Assembly: GCA_019409045.1 (NCBI GenBank)
Contig: DXVG01000023.1
Location: forward strand, 1 to 12,555
Direction: 5' to 3'
DNA from: Clostridiales bacterium
GTDB taxonomy: Bacteria; Bacillota; Clostridia; Christensenellales; Aristaeellaceae
Length of the DNA: 12,555 nt
Of the stretch, positions 6,528 to 12,555 are shown in pieces. Both the position numbers and the translations under genes were made by a program. How positions within the stretch are numbered: the first letter of the stretch is position 1; each line of letters begins with the position of its first letter. A model generated the notes under the pieces. It was not told the origin of the DNA and did no database searches. It saw only the letters and a list, made by a program, of their open reading frames with translations.

Positions 6528-7529
6528 TTATCCGAGCTCGGCCACATAGTCGAGCCAGGTGTCCTTGAATTCCTGCTCATGCGAGGTGGACCAGTCAAAG
6601 TCGTAATCGACGAACTTGATCTCCTCCATGGGGGTCATGCTCTCGGCCACGGGGATGTCCGTGCGCGAGGAGCGGCGGTTGAGCGCTGCGAGCTGGGACT
6701 GCACCTCGGCGCTGAGCACGAAGTCCACGAACTGCTGCGCGCTGTTGAGGTTGCGGCAGTTTGCGACGATGGCCACCGGAGAGGGAGCGGAATAGGTGCC
6801 CTCCTCGGGGTAGACGATCGCGATGGGCTCGCCCGCGTCGATGTAGCGAAGCGCCGCTTCCTCGTAGGTCATGCCGATCATGTACTCGCCCTCGGCAACC
6901 CCCTTGTAGACCGCAGAGGAGCTGGAGAGTATCTTGCCCTCCAGGGCGTCTACCAGCTTATAGACAAAGTCGTATCCGCCGCCGTCCGTGCCATAGGCGT
7001 TGATGATTCCCATGATCACGCCGTAGCTGGAGGAGGAAGACGTGGGATCGGCGCACGCGATCTGCCCGCGGTACTGCTCATCGAGCATGTCCTCCCACTT
7101 CGTGGGCGCATCCTCGGCCGCGACCATTTCCGTGTTGTAGACCATGACCATCGGCTCAATGTCGAATGCGTGCCACAGGGAGCCCTCGCCCACGGCGGAC
7201 GGCATGAGCATATCCACCTCGGCGGGCGTGTAGGCCTGGAACAGGTCGGAATTGGCGACGTAGGTGTCGGCGACGCCGCCCCAGATGATGTCCGCCTGCG
7301 GGTTGCCCGCCTCGGCCTTCACCTTGGCAAACAGGTCGGAAGTGCCGCCCTGCACCAGCTCGCACTTGATGCCCGTGGCTTCCTGGAACTGCTCGATGAT
7401 CGGGTCGGCCCATTCCGTGGAATGCGAGTAATAGATCGTGAGCGTTCCGGTCTCCTCCGCCTCCTGCGCAAATGCCGCGCCGCCGAGCGCCAGCAACACA
7501 GCGAGCACCAATGTGATCAGTTTCTTCAT
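6528..7529 (-). CDS. ABC transporter substrate-binding protein, FbpA/AfuA-like class
   Basis: The 333-residue protein starts with a Sec signal peptide (MKK, hydrophobic core about 4-18, likely cut AFA|Q at 21/22) with no lipobox cysteine. The mature part opens with LTIYYSHSTEWADPIIEQF (30-48), followed by TGIKCELVQGGT (52-63) and ADIIWGGVAD (79-88). This is the pattern of the COG1840 cluster that contains ferric-ion, phosphonate and sugar-phosphate binders. A Ser-rich segment DPTSSSSSY (161-169) resembles an anion-binding loop. I do not see the adjacent Tyr pair of classical FbpA iron sites. I prefer the ATG at 7529: GGAGG (7539-7543) abuts the earlier ATG at 7538 and has proper 9-nt spacing only to the second. 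It is the first gene of the transporter operon. Substrate unknown; a phosphorylated compound or ferric complex are the main options. Confidence 0.9.
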   Translation of the reverse strand: MKKLITLVLAVLLALGGAAFAQEAEETGTLTIYYSHSTEWADPIIEQFQEATGIKCELVQGGTSDLFAKVKAEAGNPQADIIWGGVADTYVANSDLFQAYTPAEVDMLMPSAVGEGSLWHAFDIEPMVMVYNTEMVAAEDAPTKWEDMLDEQYRGQIACADPTSSSSSYGVIMGIINAYGTDGGGYDFVYKLVDALEGKILSSSSAVYKGVAEGEYMIGMTYEEAALRYIDAGEPIAIVYPEEGTYSAPSPVAIVANCRNLNSAQQFVDFVLSAEVQSQLAALNRRSSRTDIPVAESMTPMEEIKFVDYDFDWSTSHEQEFKDTWLDYVAELG

Positions 7530-7573
7530 CCTTTTCATCCTCCATTCGATATTGACCTTTCAGTCTTTATTTA

Positions 7574-7602
7574 AGATTAGCGCAAACATATGTAAAATTC
7601 AA
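7574..7602 (-). promoter_or_regulatory. Probable promoter of the ABC transporter operon
   Basis: On the minus strand -35 TTGAAT (7597-7602), a 17-bp spacer and a poor -10 TAATCT (7574-7579) place the start near 7567, about 40 nt before the gene. The weak -10 and the tandem repeats directly upstream of the -35 suggest a promoter that needs an activator. Confidence 0.55.
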
Positions 7603-7644
7603 CCAGACAAACCGGCACATTTCCCGGACAAACCGGCATACTTG
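7603..7644. promoter_or_regulatory. Two tandem 21-bp units, probable response-regulator binding site
   Basis: The core GACAAACCGGCA occurs at 7606-7617 and again at 7627-7638. The full units, 7603-7623 and 7624-7644, agree at 17 of 21 positions. A 21-bp period puts both copies on the same face of the helix, as in AraC-type sites. The block abuts the -35 of the transporter promoter and lies just upstream of the -35 of the divergent kinase promoter. The adjacent AraC-type response regulator is the obvious candidate protein (inference). Confidence 0.72.
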
Positions 7645-7654
7645 CGTTTTTTTC

Positions 7655-7683
7655 TTTACATTTCAGGGCTTTTCCGCTAAACT
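7655..7683 (+). promoter_or_regulatory. Probable promoter of the two-component operon
   Basis: A -35 TTTACA (7655-7660), a 17-bp spacer and a -10 TAAACT (7678-7683) precede the kinase ATG at 7709 by about 25 bp. GGGGGAG serves as ribosome binding site. The match is moderate (5/6 and 4/6), fitting a low-level constitutive or regulated sensor operon. Confidence 0.6.
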
Positions 7684-7708
7684 GATAGACAGAAACGGGG
7701 GAGCGAAC

Positions 7709-9430
7709 ATGAGGTTTCGGCACAGCTATTTCAGTCGCCTTTTTGGCTATACGCTGCTGTTGAGCGTGCCGCTCATACTGCTTACAGGCTTTTTGATCAT
7801 CGCCTTTTCCGCATCGTCCATCCACAGCGGCATGGAGGCGCAAACGCTCGCAGGCGTGCAGGCCGTTTCCTCGGAGCTGGACGGCCTGCTGGCCGGGTGC
7901 GACGAGGTCATTCAGGAATTGTCGCAGGATTCGCAGATTCGTGAATTCCTGCGCGGCGGCGCGGTCACGCGCTACGAGGCCGCGCGCGCTCTCTATCTGT
8001 CCGGCGTCAACCTGCCCGAGGGCGTGATGGTGCACCTGATGCGCGTCAGCGACGGGGAGCTCGTGTCCACGGACACGCCCTCGGCGCTGTTCCAGCCGGA
8101 AAATTACAACCCCGACTACACCATATTCAAGCGCATGCGCCATTCCACGCAGACGCAGACCTATACGTCGGTCAAGGGCATCATGCTTCACGCGGACACG
8201 CGCGTGGTCATGGGGCGCGCGACGCACGACCAGGGCGACGTCTCCGGCTATGTGCTGGTCGAGATATCGCGCAGGGCGCTCGAGACCGTTGCCGACAGCT
8301 ACGCCTTTGCCGCAAACAGCCCGATCTTTATCATGGATAACTACGACGTTGTGCTCTACAGCACGCTCGGCGAGGAAGCGGAGGGGCTGAACAAGCTGGA
8401 TTACAACTGCGATTTTGCAAACATATGGGCGGCAGAGCGCACAGGCTTTCTGGAGAGCGCCGGCCTGTGCTTCAGCCGCGCGGACATGGCCGGATATGCG
8501 ATCGTGGCCGAGGTCTCGGACGACCTGGTGCGCGGCATATTCTCCTCTGCTTCGCAGGCAGTCGTCCCCGTGCTGGCCGCAAGCATATTCATCGGGATCG
8601 GCTTTGCCTATGTCATGGCGCGCGGCGTGTCTGCGCCGGTGCGCCGCCTGACCGACGCCATGGGCGAGGTGGAGCGCGGGAACTTCCGCGCCACCGTGCC
8701 CGTCACCAGCAGCGACGAGATCGGCCGCCTCAGCGCCGCCTTTAACCACATGCAGCGCCAAATCGAATCCCTGATCCACAACATCGAGGAAAAGCAGCGC
8801 AACCTGCGCGTCGCGGAGATCAACGCGCTCTCCCTGCAGGTGAATCCGCACTTCTTATACAACACGCTCGACCTCATCAAGTGGAACATCAAGCTCGAAC
8901 GCACGCAGGAGGCGGCGCACATCGTCGTCCAGCTCGGCAAGCTGCTTCGGCGCCTGATGAACAACCGCGAGGAGATCGTTTCCGTCGCGGAGGAGCTGGA
9001 GCTGGTGCAGGCCTACCTGGAGATACAGCGCACGCGCCATGAGGGCAGGCTCAGCGTGCGCTTTGAGATCGCGCAGGATGTGTATGACGCGCACATCCCC
9101 AAGCTGGTTTTGCAGCCGCTGATTGAAAATGCCATTGTACACGGCCTGGAGAACAAATTGGAGGGCGGCGAGCTGGCGCTGAGCGCCGTGCGGGACGGCG
9201 CATACCTGCGCTTTGTCGTACAGGACAACGGCGCGGGCATGAGCGCGGAGAAGCTCAAGAGCGTACAGCGCCTTCAACCAAACGGCATGTACAACATCGG
9301 CCTGAGCAATGTGCATGAGCGCGCCCGCCTCTATGGGGACGCGCGCTGCGGGCTGAGCATACGCAGCGCATTGGGCGAAGGCACGACCATCACGCTCACG
9401 CTCCTGGCGCTCGAGAGGGAGGAAGAATGA
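7709..9430 (+). CDS. Sensor histidine kinase, YesM/LytS-like (His_kinase family)
   Basis: The 573-residue membrane kinase has a first TM at about residues 12-34 and an extracytoplasmic sensing region of some 250 residues (35-283). The second TM is at about 285-304. A HAMP domain follows (305-358, with VSAPVRRLTDAMGEVERGN and DEIGRL), then a coiled linker. The His_kinase domain contains LQVNPHFLYNTLDLIKW (376-392), with His381 the probable phosphorylation site. The HATPase has N box IENAIVHG (472-479), DNGAG (506-510) and MYNIGLSNVHERARLYG (527-543). The outer region has no motif I can name but is cache-sized. The stop overlaps the response-regulator start (ATGA), so the two are co-translated. 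It lies divergent from the ABC operon and probably senses that transporter's substrate or a related molecule. Confidence 0.94.
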   Translation: MRFRHSYFSRLFGYTLLLSVPLILLTGFLIIAFSASSIHSGMEAQTLAGVQAVSSELDGLLAGCDEVIQELSQDSQIREFLRGGAVTRYEAARALYLSGVNLPEGVMVHLMRVSDGELVSTDTPSALFQPENYNPDYTIFKRMRHSTQTQTYTSVKGIMLHADTRVVMGRATHDQGDVSGYVLVEISRRALETVADSYAFAANSPIFIMDNYDVVLYSTLGEEAEGLNKLDYNCDFANIWAAERTGFLESAGLCFSRADMAGYAIVAEVSDDLVRGIFSSASQAVVPVLAASIFIGIGFAYVMARGVSAPVRRLTDAMGEVERGNFRATVPVTSSDEIGRLSAAFNHMQRQIESLIHNIEEKQRNLRVAEINALSLQVNPHFLYNTLDLIKWNIKLERTQEAAHIVVQLGKLLRRLMNNREEIVSVAEELELVQAYLEIQRTRHEGRLSVRFEIAQDVYDAHIPKLVLQPLIENAIVHGLENKLEGGELALSAVRDGAYLRFVVQDNGAGMSAEKLKSVQRLQPNGMYNIGLSNVHERARLYGDARCGLSIRSALGEGTTITLTLLALEREEE

Positions 9431-10182
9431 TGTTTCGCGCGGTTTTGATCGAGGATGAAACGCTGCTTCGGCACGGCCTTTTGATGACCACGCCGTGGAA
9501 GGAGCTCGGCTTTGAAGTGGTGGGCGACGCGGCGGACGCCGTGGAGGGGGAGCGGCTGATCCTGCAGACGCGACCGGATCTGGTCGTCACCGACATACAG
9601 CTTCCGCAGGTCTCCGGCCTGGACCTGATCGAGCGGCTGAACGAGCGGCTGCCCTGCGATTACATCATCATCTCCGGACACGACGCCTTTTCCTATGCGC
9701 AGCGCGCGATCTCGCTGGGCGTGAAGGCGTATCTGCTCAAGCCGATCGACGACGCGGAACTTGCCAACGCGCTTGAGAAGGTGCGCGCGGATATTGCCCG
9801 GCGCAAGCGCATAGAGCGCTCGCTCGCCGCCGAGCCCCTCGCGCGCCGCGGGGAGCCGACGCTGGGCGACCGCTACCTCGACGCGGCGATGCGCCAAATG
9901 CGCGGCAACCTCGCCTCCGCGCTCACCGTGCGCAGCGTGGCCGACGCGCTGTGCATCAGCGAGAGCTATCTGTCCAAGCTGTTCAAGCGCAAGGTCGGCC
10001 GGCCCTTTCTGGATGTGCTTACGCAGGTGCGCATGGAAGAGGCCGCGCGGCTGCTGCGCACGACCAACATGAGGGTGTATGAGATTGCGGACGCGCTGGG
10101 GTATCGCGACGCCGAGTATTTCAGCGGGCTGTTTCGCAAGTTCGCAGGCGTAACGCCATCCGAATACAAGCGGCAGCGGTGA
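9427..10182 (+). CDS. Response regulator with AraC-type DNA-binding domain, YesN-like
   Basis: The 251-residue protein has an N-terminal receiver domain (about 3-120) with acidic pair E9/D10, phosphoacceptor D56 in VVTDIQLP, Ser83 in IISGHDAF and Lys105 in YLLKPID. A charged linker (about 120-148) leads to a C-terminal AraC/XylS domain (150-251) with two helix-turn-helix units. These are SVADALCISESYLSKLFKRK (170-189) and the conserved EIADALGYRDAEYFSGLFRK (219-238), ending GVTPSEYKR. Two start codons are adjacent (9427 and 9430); GGAGG at 9418-9422 is better spaced to the second, so the protein may be one residue shorter. It is expected to be phosphorylated by the overlapping kinase and to bind the tandem 21-bp repeats. 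The gene ends 14 bp from the convergent cysteine-cluster gene. Confidence 0.94.
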   Translation: MMFRAVLIEDETLLRHGLLMTTPWKELGFEVVGDAADAVEGERLILQTRPDLVVTDIQLPQVSGLDLIERLNERLPCDYIIISGHDAFSYAQRAISLGVKAYLLKPIDDAELANALEKVRADIARRKRIERSLAAEPLARRGEPTLGDRYLDAAMRQMRGNLASALTVRSVADALCISESYLSKLFKRKVGRPFLDVLTQVRMEEAARLLRTTNMRVYEIADALGYRDAEYFSGLFRKFAGVTPSEYKRQR

Positions 10183-10196
10183 ATCGCCCGCCCGGC

Positions 10197-10655
10197 TCAG
10201 AACAGCTCGTACTGCGCCTCGATGTGCGCCCAGGCGTCCAGAAACGCCTCGCCCTGCGCGTCGGAGGCGATCAGGCGCACGGCGGCGCGCACGGCGCGCA
10301 CAAATTCCGGGTCCAGCCCGCGCGTTCCGAAGCGCGACAAGGGGCACATCGCCCGGGCGCGGCGGTCGATCTTCACGCCCCAGCCGTCCCGCTTTCGCAC
10401 GGGCGTGAGCGGGAAGATGCGGCAGGCCAGCGGCCTGTCTTCGCGGCGGCAGCGGCCGTCGCAGACGTAGATGGGCGCAAGGCCGTCGCCCGCCCCGGGG
10501 AGCAGCGCTTCCTCGCCGGGAAACAGGTACATGCCGCCCTGCCCGTCCTCGTCGGGCCGGCAGCACGCCGCGCCGCACAGCGCGCCGCAGTCGAACGTCA
10601 GCGGCGTCCGCTCCCCGATCAGCGCCCGCGCGCGCAGTACGAGGTCCGTGTCCAT
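10197..10655 (-). CDS. Cysteine-cluster protein, YkgJ-like (CxxxCxxxCC)
   Basis: This 152-residue protein carries eight cysteines: DCGALCGAACC (Cys23, 27, 31, 32), C..RC (Cys65, Cys69), LACRIFPL (Cys78) and MCPLSRFG (Cys104). This arrangement matches the YkgJ/UPF0153-type family, thought to bind zinc or an iron-sulphur cluster, with no settled biochemical role. A FPGEE segment (45-49) is typical of clostridial members as I recall them. I chose the ATG at 10655 because GGGAGGG stands just before it; a longer frame to 10697 would run through the promoter. It is a single gene, divergent from the ferredoxin and convergent with the response regulator. A link to iron-sulphur or redox metabolism is suggested only by that neighbour. 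Confidence 0.82.
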   Translation of the reverse strand: MDTDLVLRARALIGERTPLTFDCGALCGAACCRPDEDGQGGMYLFPGEEALLPGAGDGLAPIYVCDGRCRREDRPLACRIFPLTPVRKRDGWGVKIDRRARAMCPLSRFGTRGLDPEFVRAVRAAVRLIASDAQGEAFLDAWAHIEAQYELF

Positions 10656-10687
10656 GGCTTTCCCTCCCGCAGCGTGGCTTTTTGGGA

Positions 10688-10716
10688 ATGATACCATGCG
10701 TAAATTGTAAAGTCAA
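10688..10716 (-). promoter_or_regulatory. Promoter of the YkgJ-like gene
   Basis: On the minus strand -35 TTGACT (10711-10716) and -10 TATCAT (10688-10693) are 17 bp apart, each one base off consensus. The start would fall near 10680, giving a leader of about 25 nt. It lies back to back with the ferredoxin promoter. Confidence 0.8.
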
Positions 10717-10727
10717 CCGTTCTCCCC

Positions 10728-10756
10728 TTGCTTTTTGGGCGCGCGCGTTGTATAAT
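10728..10756 (+). promoter_or_regulatory. Promoter of the ferredoxin gene
   Basis: A perfect -10 TATAAT (10751-10756) is preceded at 17 bp by TTGCTT (10728-10733), a weak -35. The ribosome binding site AAAGGAGGT (10771-10779) follows, nine bases before the ATG. Confidence 0.72.
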
Positions 10757-10788
10757 GTGCGTGTCCAAGAAAAGGAGGTGTATCTTTC

Positions 10789-10959
10789 ATGGCATATGTG
10801 ATCAGCGACGATTGCATCGCGTGCGGCGCGTGCGCAGAGGAGTGCCCGGTTTCGGCGATCTCCGAGGGCGACGGCAAGTACGTCATCGATGCGGGCACCT
10901 GCATTTCCTGCGGCGCTTGCGCGGGCGTCTGCCCGGTTTCCGCTCCCCAGGAGGGCTAA
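10789..10959 (+). CDS. 2[4Fe-4S] ferredoxin, clostridial type
   Basis: This small gene encodes 56 residues, the classic size of clostridial ferredoxins. It has two cluster motifs: CIACGACAEECP (Cys9, 12, 15, 19) and CISCGACAGVCP (Cys38, 41, 44, 48). The internal two-fold repeat of the fold is visible. Each [4Fe-4S] cluster takes three cysteines from one motif and the fourth from the other. It is a soluble low-potential electron carrier for enzymes such as pyruvate:ferredoxin oxidoreductase or hydrogenase, which implies anaerobic metabolism. The ATG follows AAAGGAGGT at good spacing. It is monocistronic: its own promoter lies upstream and a strong intrinsic terminator starts about 20 bp after the stop. 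Confidence 0.96.
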   Translation: MAYVISDDCIACGACAEECPVSAISEGDGKYVIDAGTCISCGACAGVCPVSAPQEG

Positions 10960-10979
10960 GACCCGGTAAAGGCAAAATT

Positions 10980-11010
10980 CCGTCCCCTTCCCTTGGGGGA
11001 CGGTTTTTTT
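10980..11010 (+). terminator. Intrinsic terminator of the ferredoxin gene
   Basis: CCGTCCCC (10980-10987) pairs perfectly with GGGGACGG (10996-11003) around an 8-nt loop and is followed by seven T residues (11004-11010). It is the clearest Rho-independent terminator in the window. Confidence 0.95.
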
Positions 11011-11092
11011 GTCGGCGCTTTGTGACAATATTTCGGCAAATGCCGCATATTCGCGTTCCGCGGCAGGATTGCCCGGGCTTTTCCCAGAATAT

Positions 11093-11107
11093 CATATAGA
11101 TTATATG
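11093..11107. promoter_or_regulatory. AT-rich palindrome upstream of the SpoIID/LytB-domain gene
   Basis: CATATA-GAT-TATATG is a perfect 6-bp inverted repeat with a 3-bp centre, standing out in this GC-rich DNA about 40 bp before the start codon. It may hold the -10 region or an operator. I cannot identify a convincing -35 partner, so no sigma factor is assigned. Confidence 0.4.
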
Positions 11108-11147
11108 TAGAAAAACCATTCGATACCAAAGCATTCGGAGGCCGTAG

Positions 11148-12542
11148 ATGACGATAACGCGGGCGCGCCTTGCGCGCATGGGCATGAGGCTGGCGGCGGC
11201 GCTGGCGTGCTTGGCGCTGCTGCTGGCGGCCTGTCCCCTGCCCGGCCTGCGCGCGCTGGCGGCCTCGGACGGCATGATCCGCGTGCTTTTGACGCGGCTG
11301 GGCACGCGCTCGAGCCTGACGTTCGTGCCAAGCTGCGCCTACTACGTCAACGGCAACACGGACTTTCCCATCCCGGCGGGGACGTCGGCCACGGTATCGG
11401 TCGCAGACGGCGCGCTGACGCTGAGCATGGACGGGCAGACGTATCCCCTGGGCGGGAGCTGCACGCTCGCGCGCGGGCAGAGCGGCAACGTGGGGCTGCG
11501 CTTCACATCGCCCTCGATGTCCAACGTGTTCGCGGGCGACCTGATCCTCTCCGCGTCCGGCGGCTCGCTGACGCCGATACTCAACATATACATCGAGGAC
11601 TACCTCTACGGCGTGGTGGCCTACGAGATGTCCAACTCCTGGCCGCTGGAGGCGCTCAAGGCGCAGGCCGTGGCCGCGCGCAATTACGCGCTGCGCTGCA
11701 TGTCCTCGCGCGCATCGCGCGCCTATCACGTCGTGGACAACACCTCCGACCAGGTGTTCAAGGGCTACAACGGCTCCTACGCCCGCGTGATCCAGGCGGT
11801 GGATGAGACGCGCGGCATGGCGCTGTACGCCTCGGGCTCGCTGGCGGCGTGCTATTACAGCGCGAGCAACGGCGGGCAGACCGAGTCCACGCGCAATGCG
11901 TGGGGCGGCTCGCTGTCCTACAGCGTAGTCAAGGACGACCCCTACGACCTGGCCAACGCCAGCGCGCGCTCCAAGACCGCCGTGATCCGCCGAGACGCGC
12001 AGGACTTGAACGCGAACCTTCTCAACGCGCTGCTCGCGGCCGCGCAGGGCGCGGGCCTGACAAGCGCCTCCATCACCGGCATCTCCGCCATAGAGCCGCA
12101 CACGCCCAGATACGCCTCGCCCAGCCGCCTGTACACCAAGCTGCGCTTCACGTTCGAGGCGACCGGCGTGGATGCCTCCGGCGCGCAGACGACGCGCCAG
12201 CTTCAGGCGGACGTAGACACCTACGGCGCGCTGGAGAGCTGGTACGGCCTGAGCATCAATTCCTCCAGCAACGAGACCGTGTGGGTGGAGGAGGGGGAGG
12301 ACGCGTTCGAAGTGGTGTTCCGCCGCTGGGGGCACGGCATCGGCATGAGCCAGCGCGGCGCGCAGGTGATGGCCGGGCAGGGCCTGCCCTGCGCGGACAT
12401 ACTCGGCTTTTACTACCCCGGCACGCAGCTTCGCACGCTCTTGCTGACCGACACGACCGGCAGCGGCCTGCACAGCGGCGGCGCGCCGGAGGACATGCCC
12501 ATCGGCTCCGCGCTGTGCGCGTCCGGGGCGGGTGTGGTTTAG
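11148..12542 (+). CDS. SpoIID/LytB-domain protein (exported)
   Basis: The 464-residue protein has an N-terminal export signal (hydrophobic core about 14-28). It contains a possible lipobox LAAC (Cys29) and also a possible signal peptidase I site near ALA at 37-39. The SpoIID domain starts near residue 144 with ILNIYIEDYLYGVVAYEM (144-161), where Glu160 fits the invariant acidic residue, then LEALKAQAVAARNYAL (167-182). It continues with ACYYSASNGGQTES (234-247) and ends with GHGIGMSQRGAQ (395-406) and FYYPGT. Known family members are peptidoglycan lytic transglycosylases or amidase enhancers. The Cys/His zinc segment I recall from sporulation SpoIID is not seen here; the corresponding stretch reads YHVVDNTSDQVF. 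This may therefore be a cell-wall paralogue rather than SpoIID itself. GGAGG (11137-11141) sets the start. Confidence 0.88.
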   Translation: MTITRARLARMGMRLAAALACLALLLAACPLPGLRALAASDGMIRVLLTRLGTRSSLTFVPSCAYYVNGNTDFPIPAGTSATVSVADGALTLSMDGQTYPLGGSCTLARGQSGNVGLRFTSPSMSNVFAGDLILSASGGSLTPILNIYIEDYLYGVVAYEMSNSWPLEALKAQAVAARNYALRCMSSRASRAYHVVDNTSDQVFKGYNGSYARVIQAVDETRGMALYASGSLAACYYSASNGGQTESTRNAWGGSLSYSVVKDDPYDLANASARSKTAVIRRDAQDLNANLLNALLAAAQGAGLTSASITGISAIEPHTPRYASPSRLYTKLRFTFEATGVDASGAQTTRQLQADVDTYGALESWYGLSINSSSNETVWVEEGEDAFEVVFRRWGHGIGMSQRGAQVMAGQGLPCADILGFYYPGTQLRTLLLTDTTGSGLHSGGAPEDMPIGSALCASGAGVV

Positions 12543-12555
12543 AGCGCGGCGGGGG

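Noticed and set aside
9331..11028. A 565-residue minus-strand open frame across the response regulator, YkgJ-like and ferredoxin genes
   Set aside because: It runs across three well-supported genes in a different frame or strand and its composition is low-complexity Arg/Ala-rich, as expected of a shadow.
10956..12473. A 505-residue minus-strand frame opposite the SpoIID/LytB gene
   Set aside because: The opposite strand has a signal peptide, a good ribosome binding site and conserved motifs; this frame also crosses the ferredoxin terminator.
1..12555. CRISPR arrays, insertion sequences, integrases or phage genes
   Set aside because: No regularly spaced repeats, transposase or integrase motifs, or terminal inverted repeats with target duplications were seen.

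Overview
The window is GC-rich bacterial DNA. Consensus-like sigma-A promoters, strong AGGAGG ribosome binding sites, a chromosomal tRNA-Leu with encoded CCA, a YesM/YesN-type two-component pair and a SpoIID/LytB-domain protein together suggest a high-GC member of the Bacillota, most likely a clostridial gut-type lineage. The order or genus cannot be fixed from the sequence alone.

Left part (1-3370). A truncated, probably MerR-type regulator is translationally coupled (TGATG) to a flavodoxin gene. A carboxymuconolactone decarboxylase/cupin fusion gene follows. This looks like a small regulated redox or detoxification operon on the + strand. Next comes a gene-poor stretch. It holds what I read as the decayed C-terminus of a sensor histidine kinase (minus strand), a 42-bp interrupted palindrome, and a tRNA-Leu(GAG) with a textbook promoter (minus strand). 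On the minus strand a MarR-family repressor and a TM1586-like nitroreductase overlap by 4 bp. They are driven by a near-consensus promoter with a 14-bp palindromic operator just downstream of the -10.

Centre (3371-10182). A minus-strand operon encodes a periplasmic-type binding protein, an ATPase and a fused double permease of the FbpABC/AfuABC ferric/phospho-compound ABC transporter class. Divergent from it, on the + strand, lie an overlapping sensor kinase (YesM/LytS-like) and an AraC-type response regulator (YesN-like). The intergenic region between the two units carries two tandem 21-bp units that abut the -35 of the transporter promoter. The simplest reading is that the kinase senses an external ligand and the response regulator binds these repeats to switch on uptake.

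Right part (10183-12555). A cysteine-cluster (YkgJ-like) protein gene on the minus strand and a 2[4Fe-4S] ferredoxin gene on the + strand are transcribed divergently, and the ferredoxin has a strong intrinsic terminator. The last gene is an exported SpoIID/LytB-domain protein.

Nothing here is clearly a wholly new defence or mobile system. The most informative items are the tandem operator linked to the two-component/ABC locus, the unclear substrate of that transporter, and the decayed kinase plus palindrome next to the tRNA gene.
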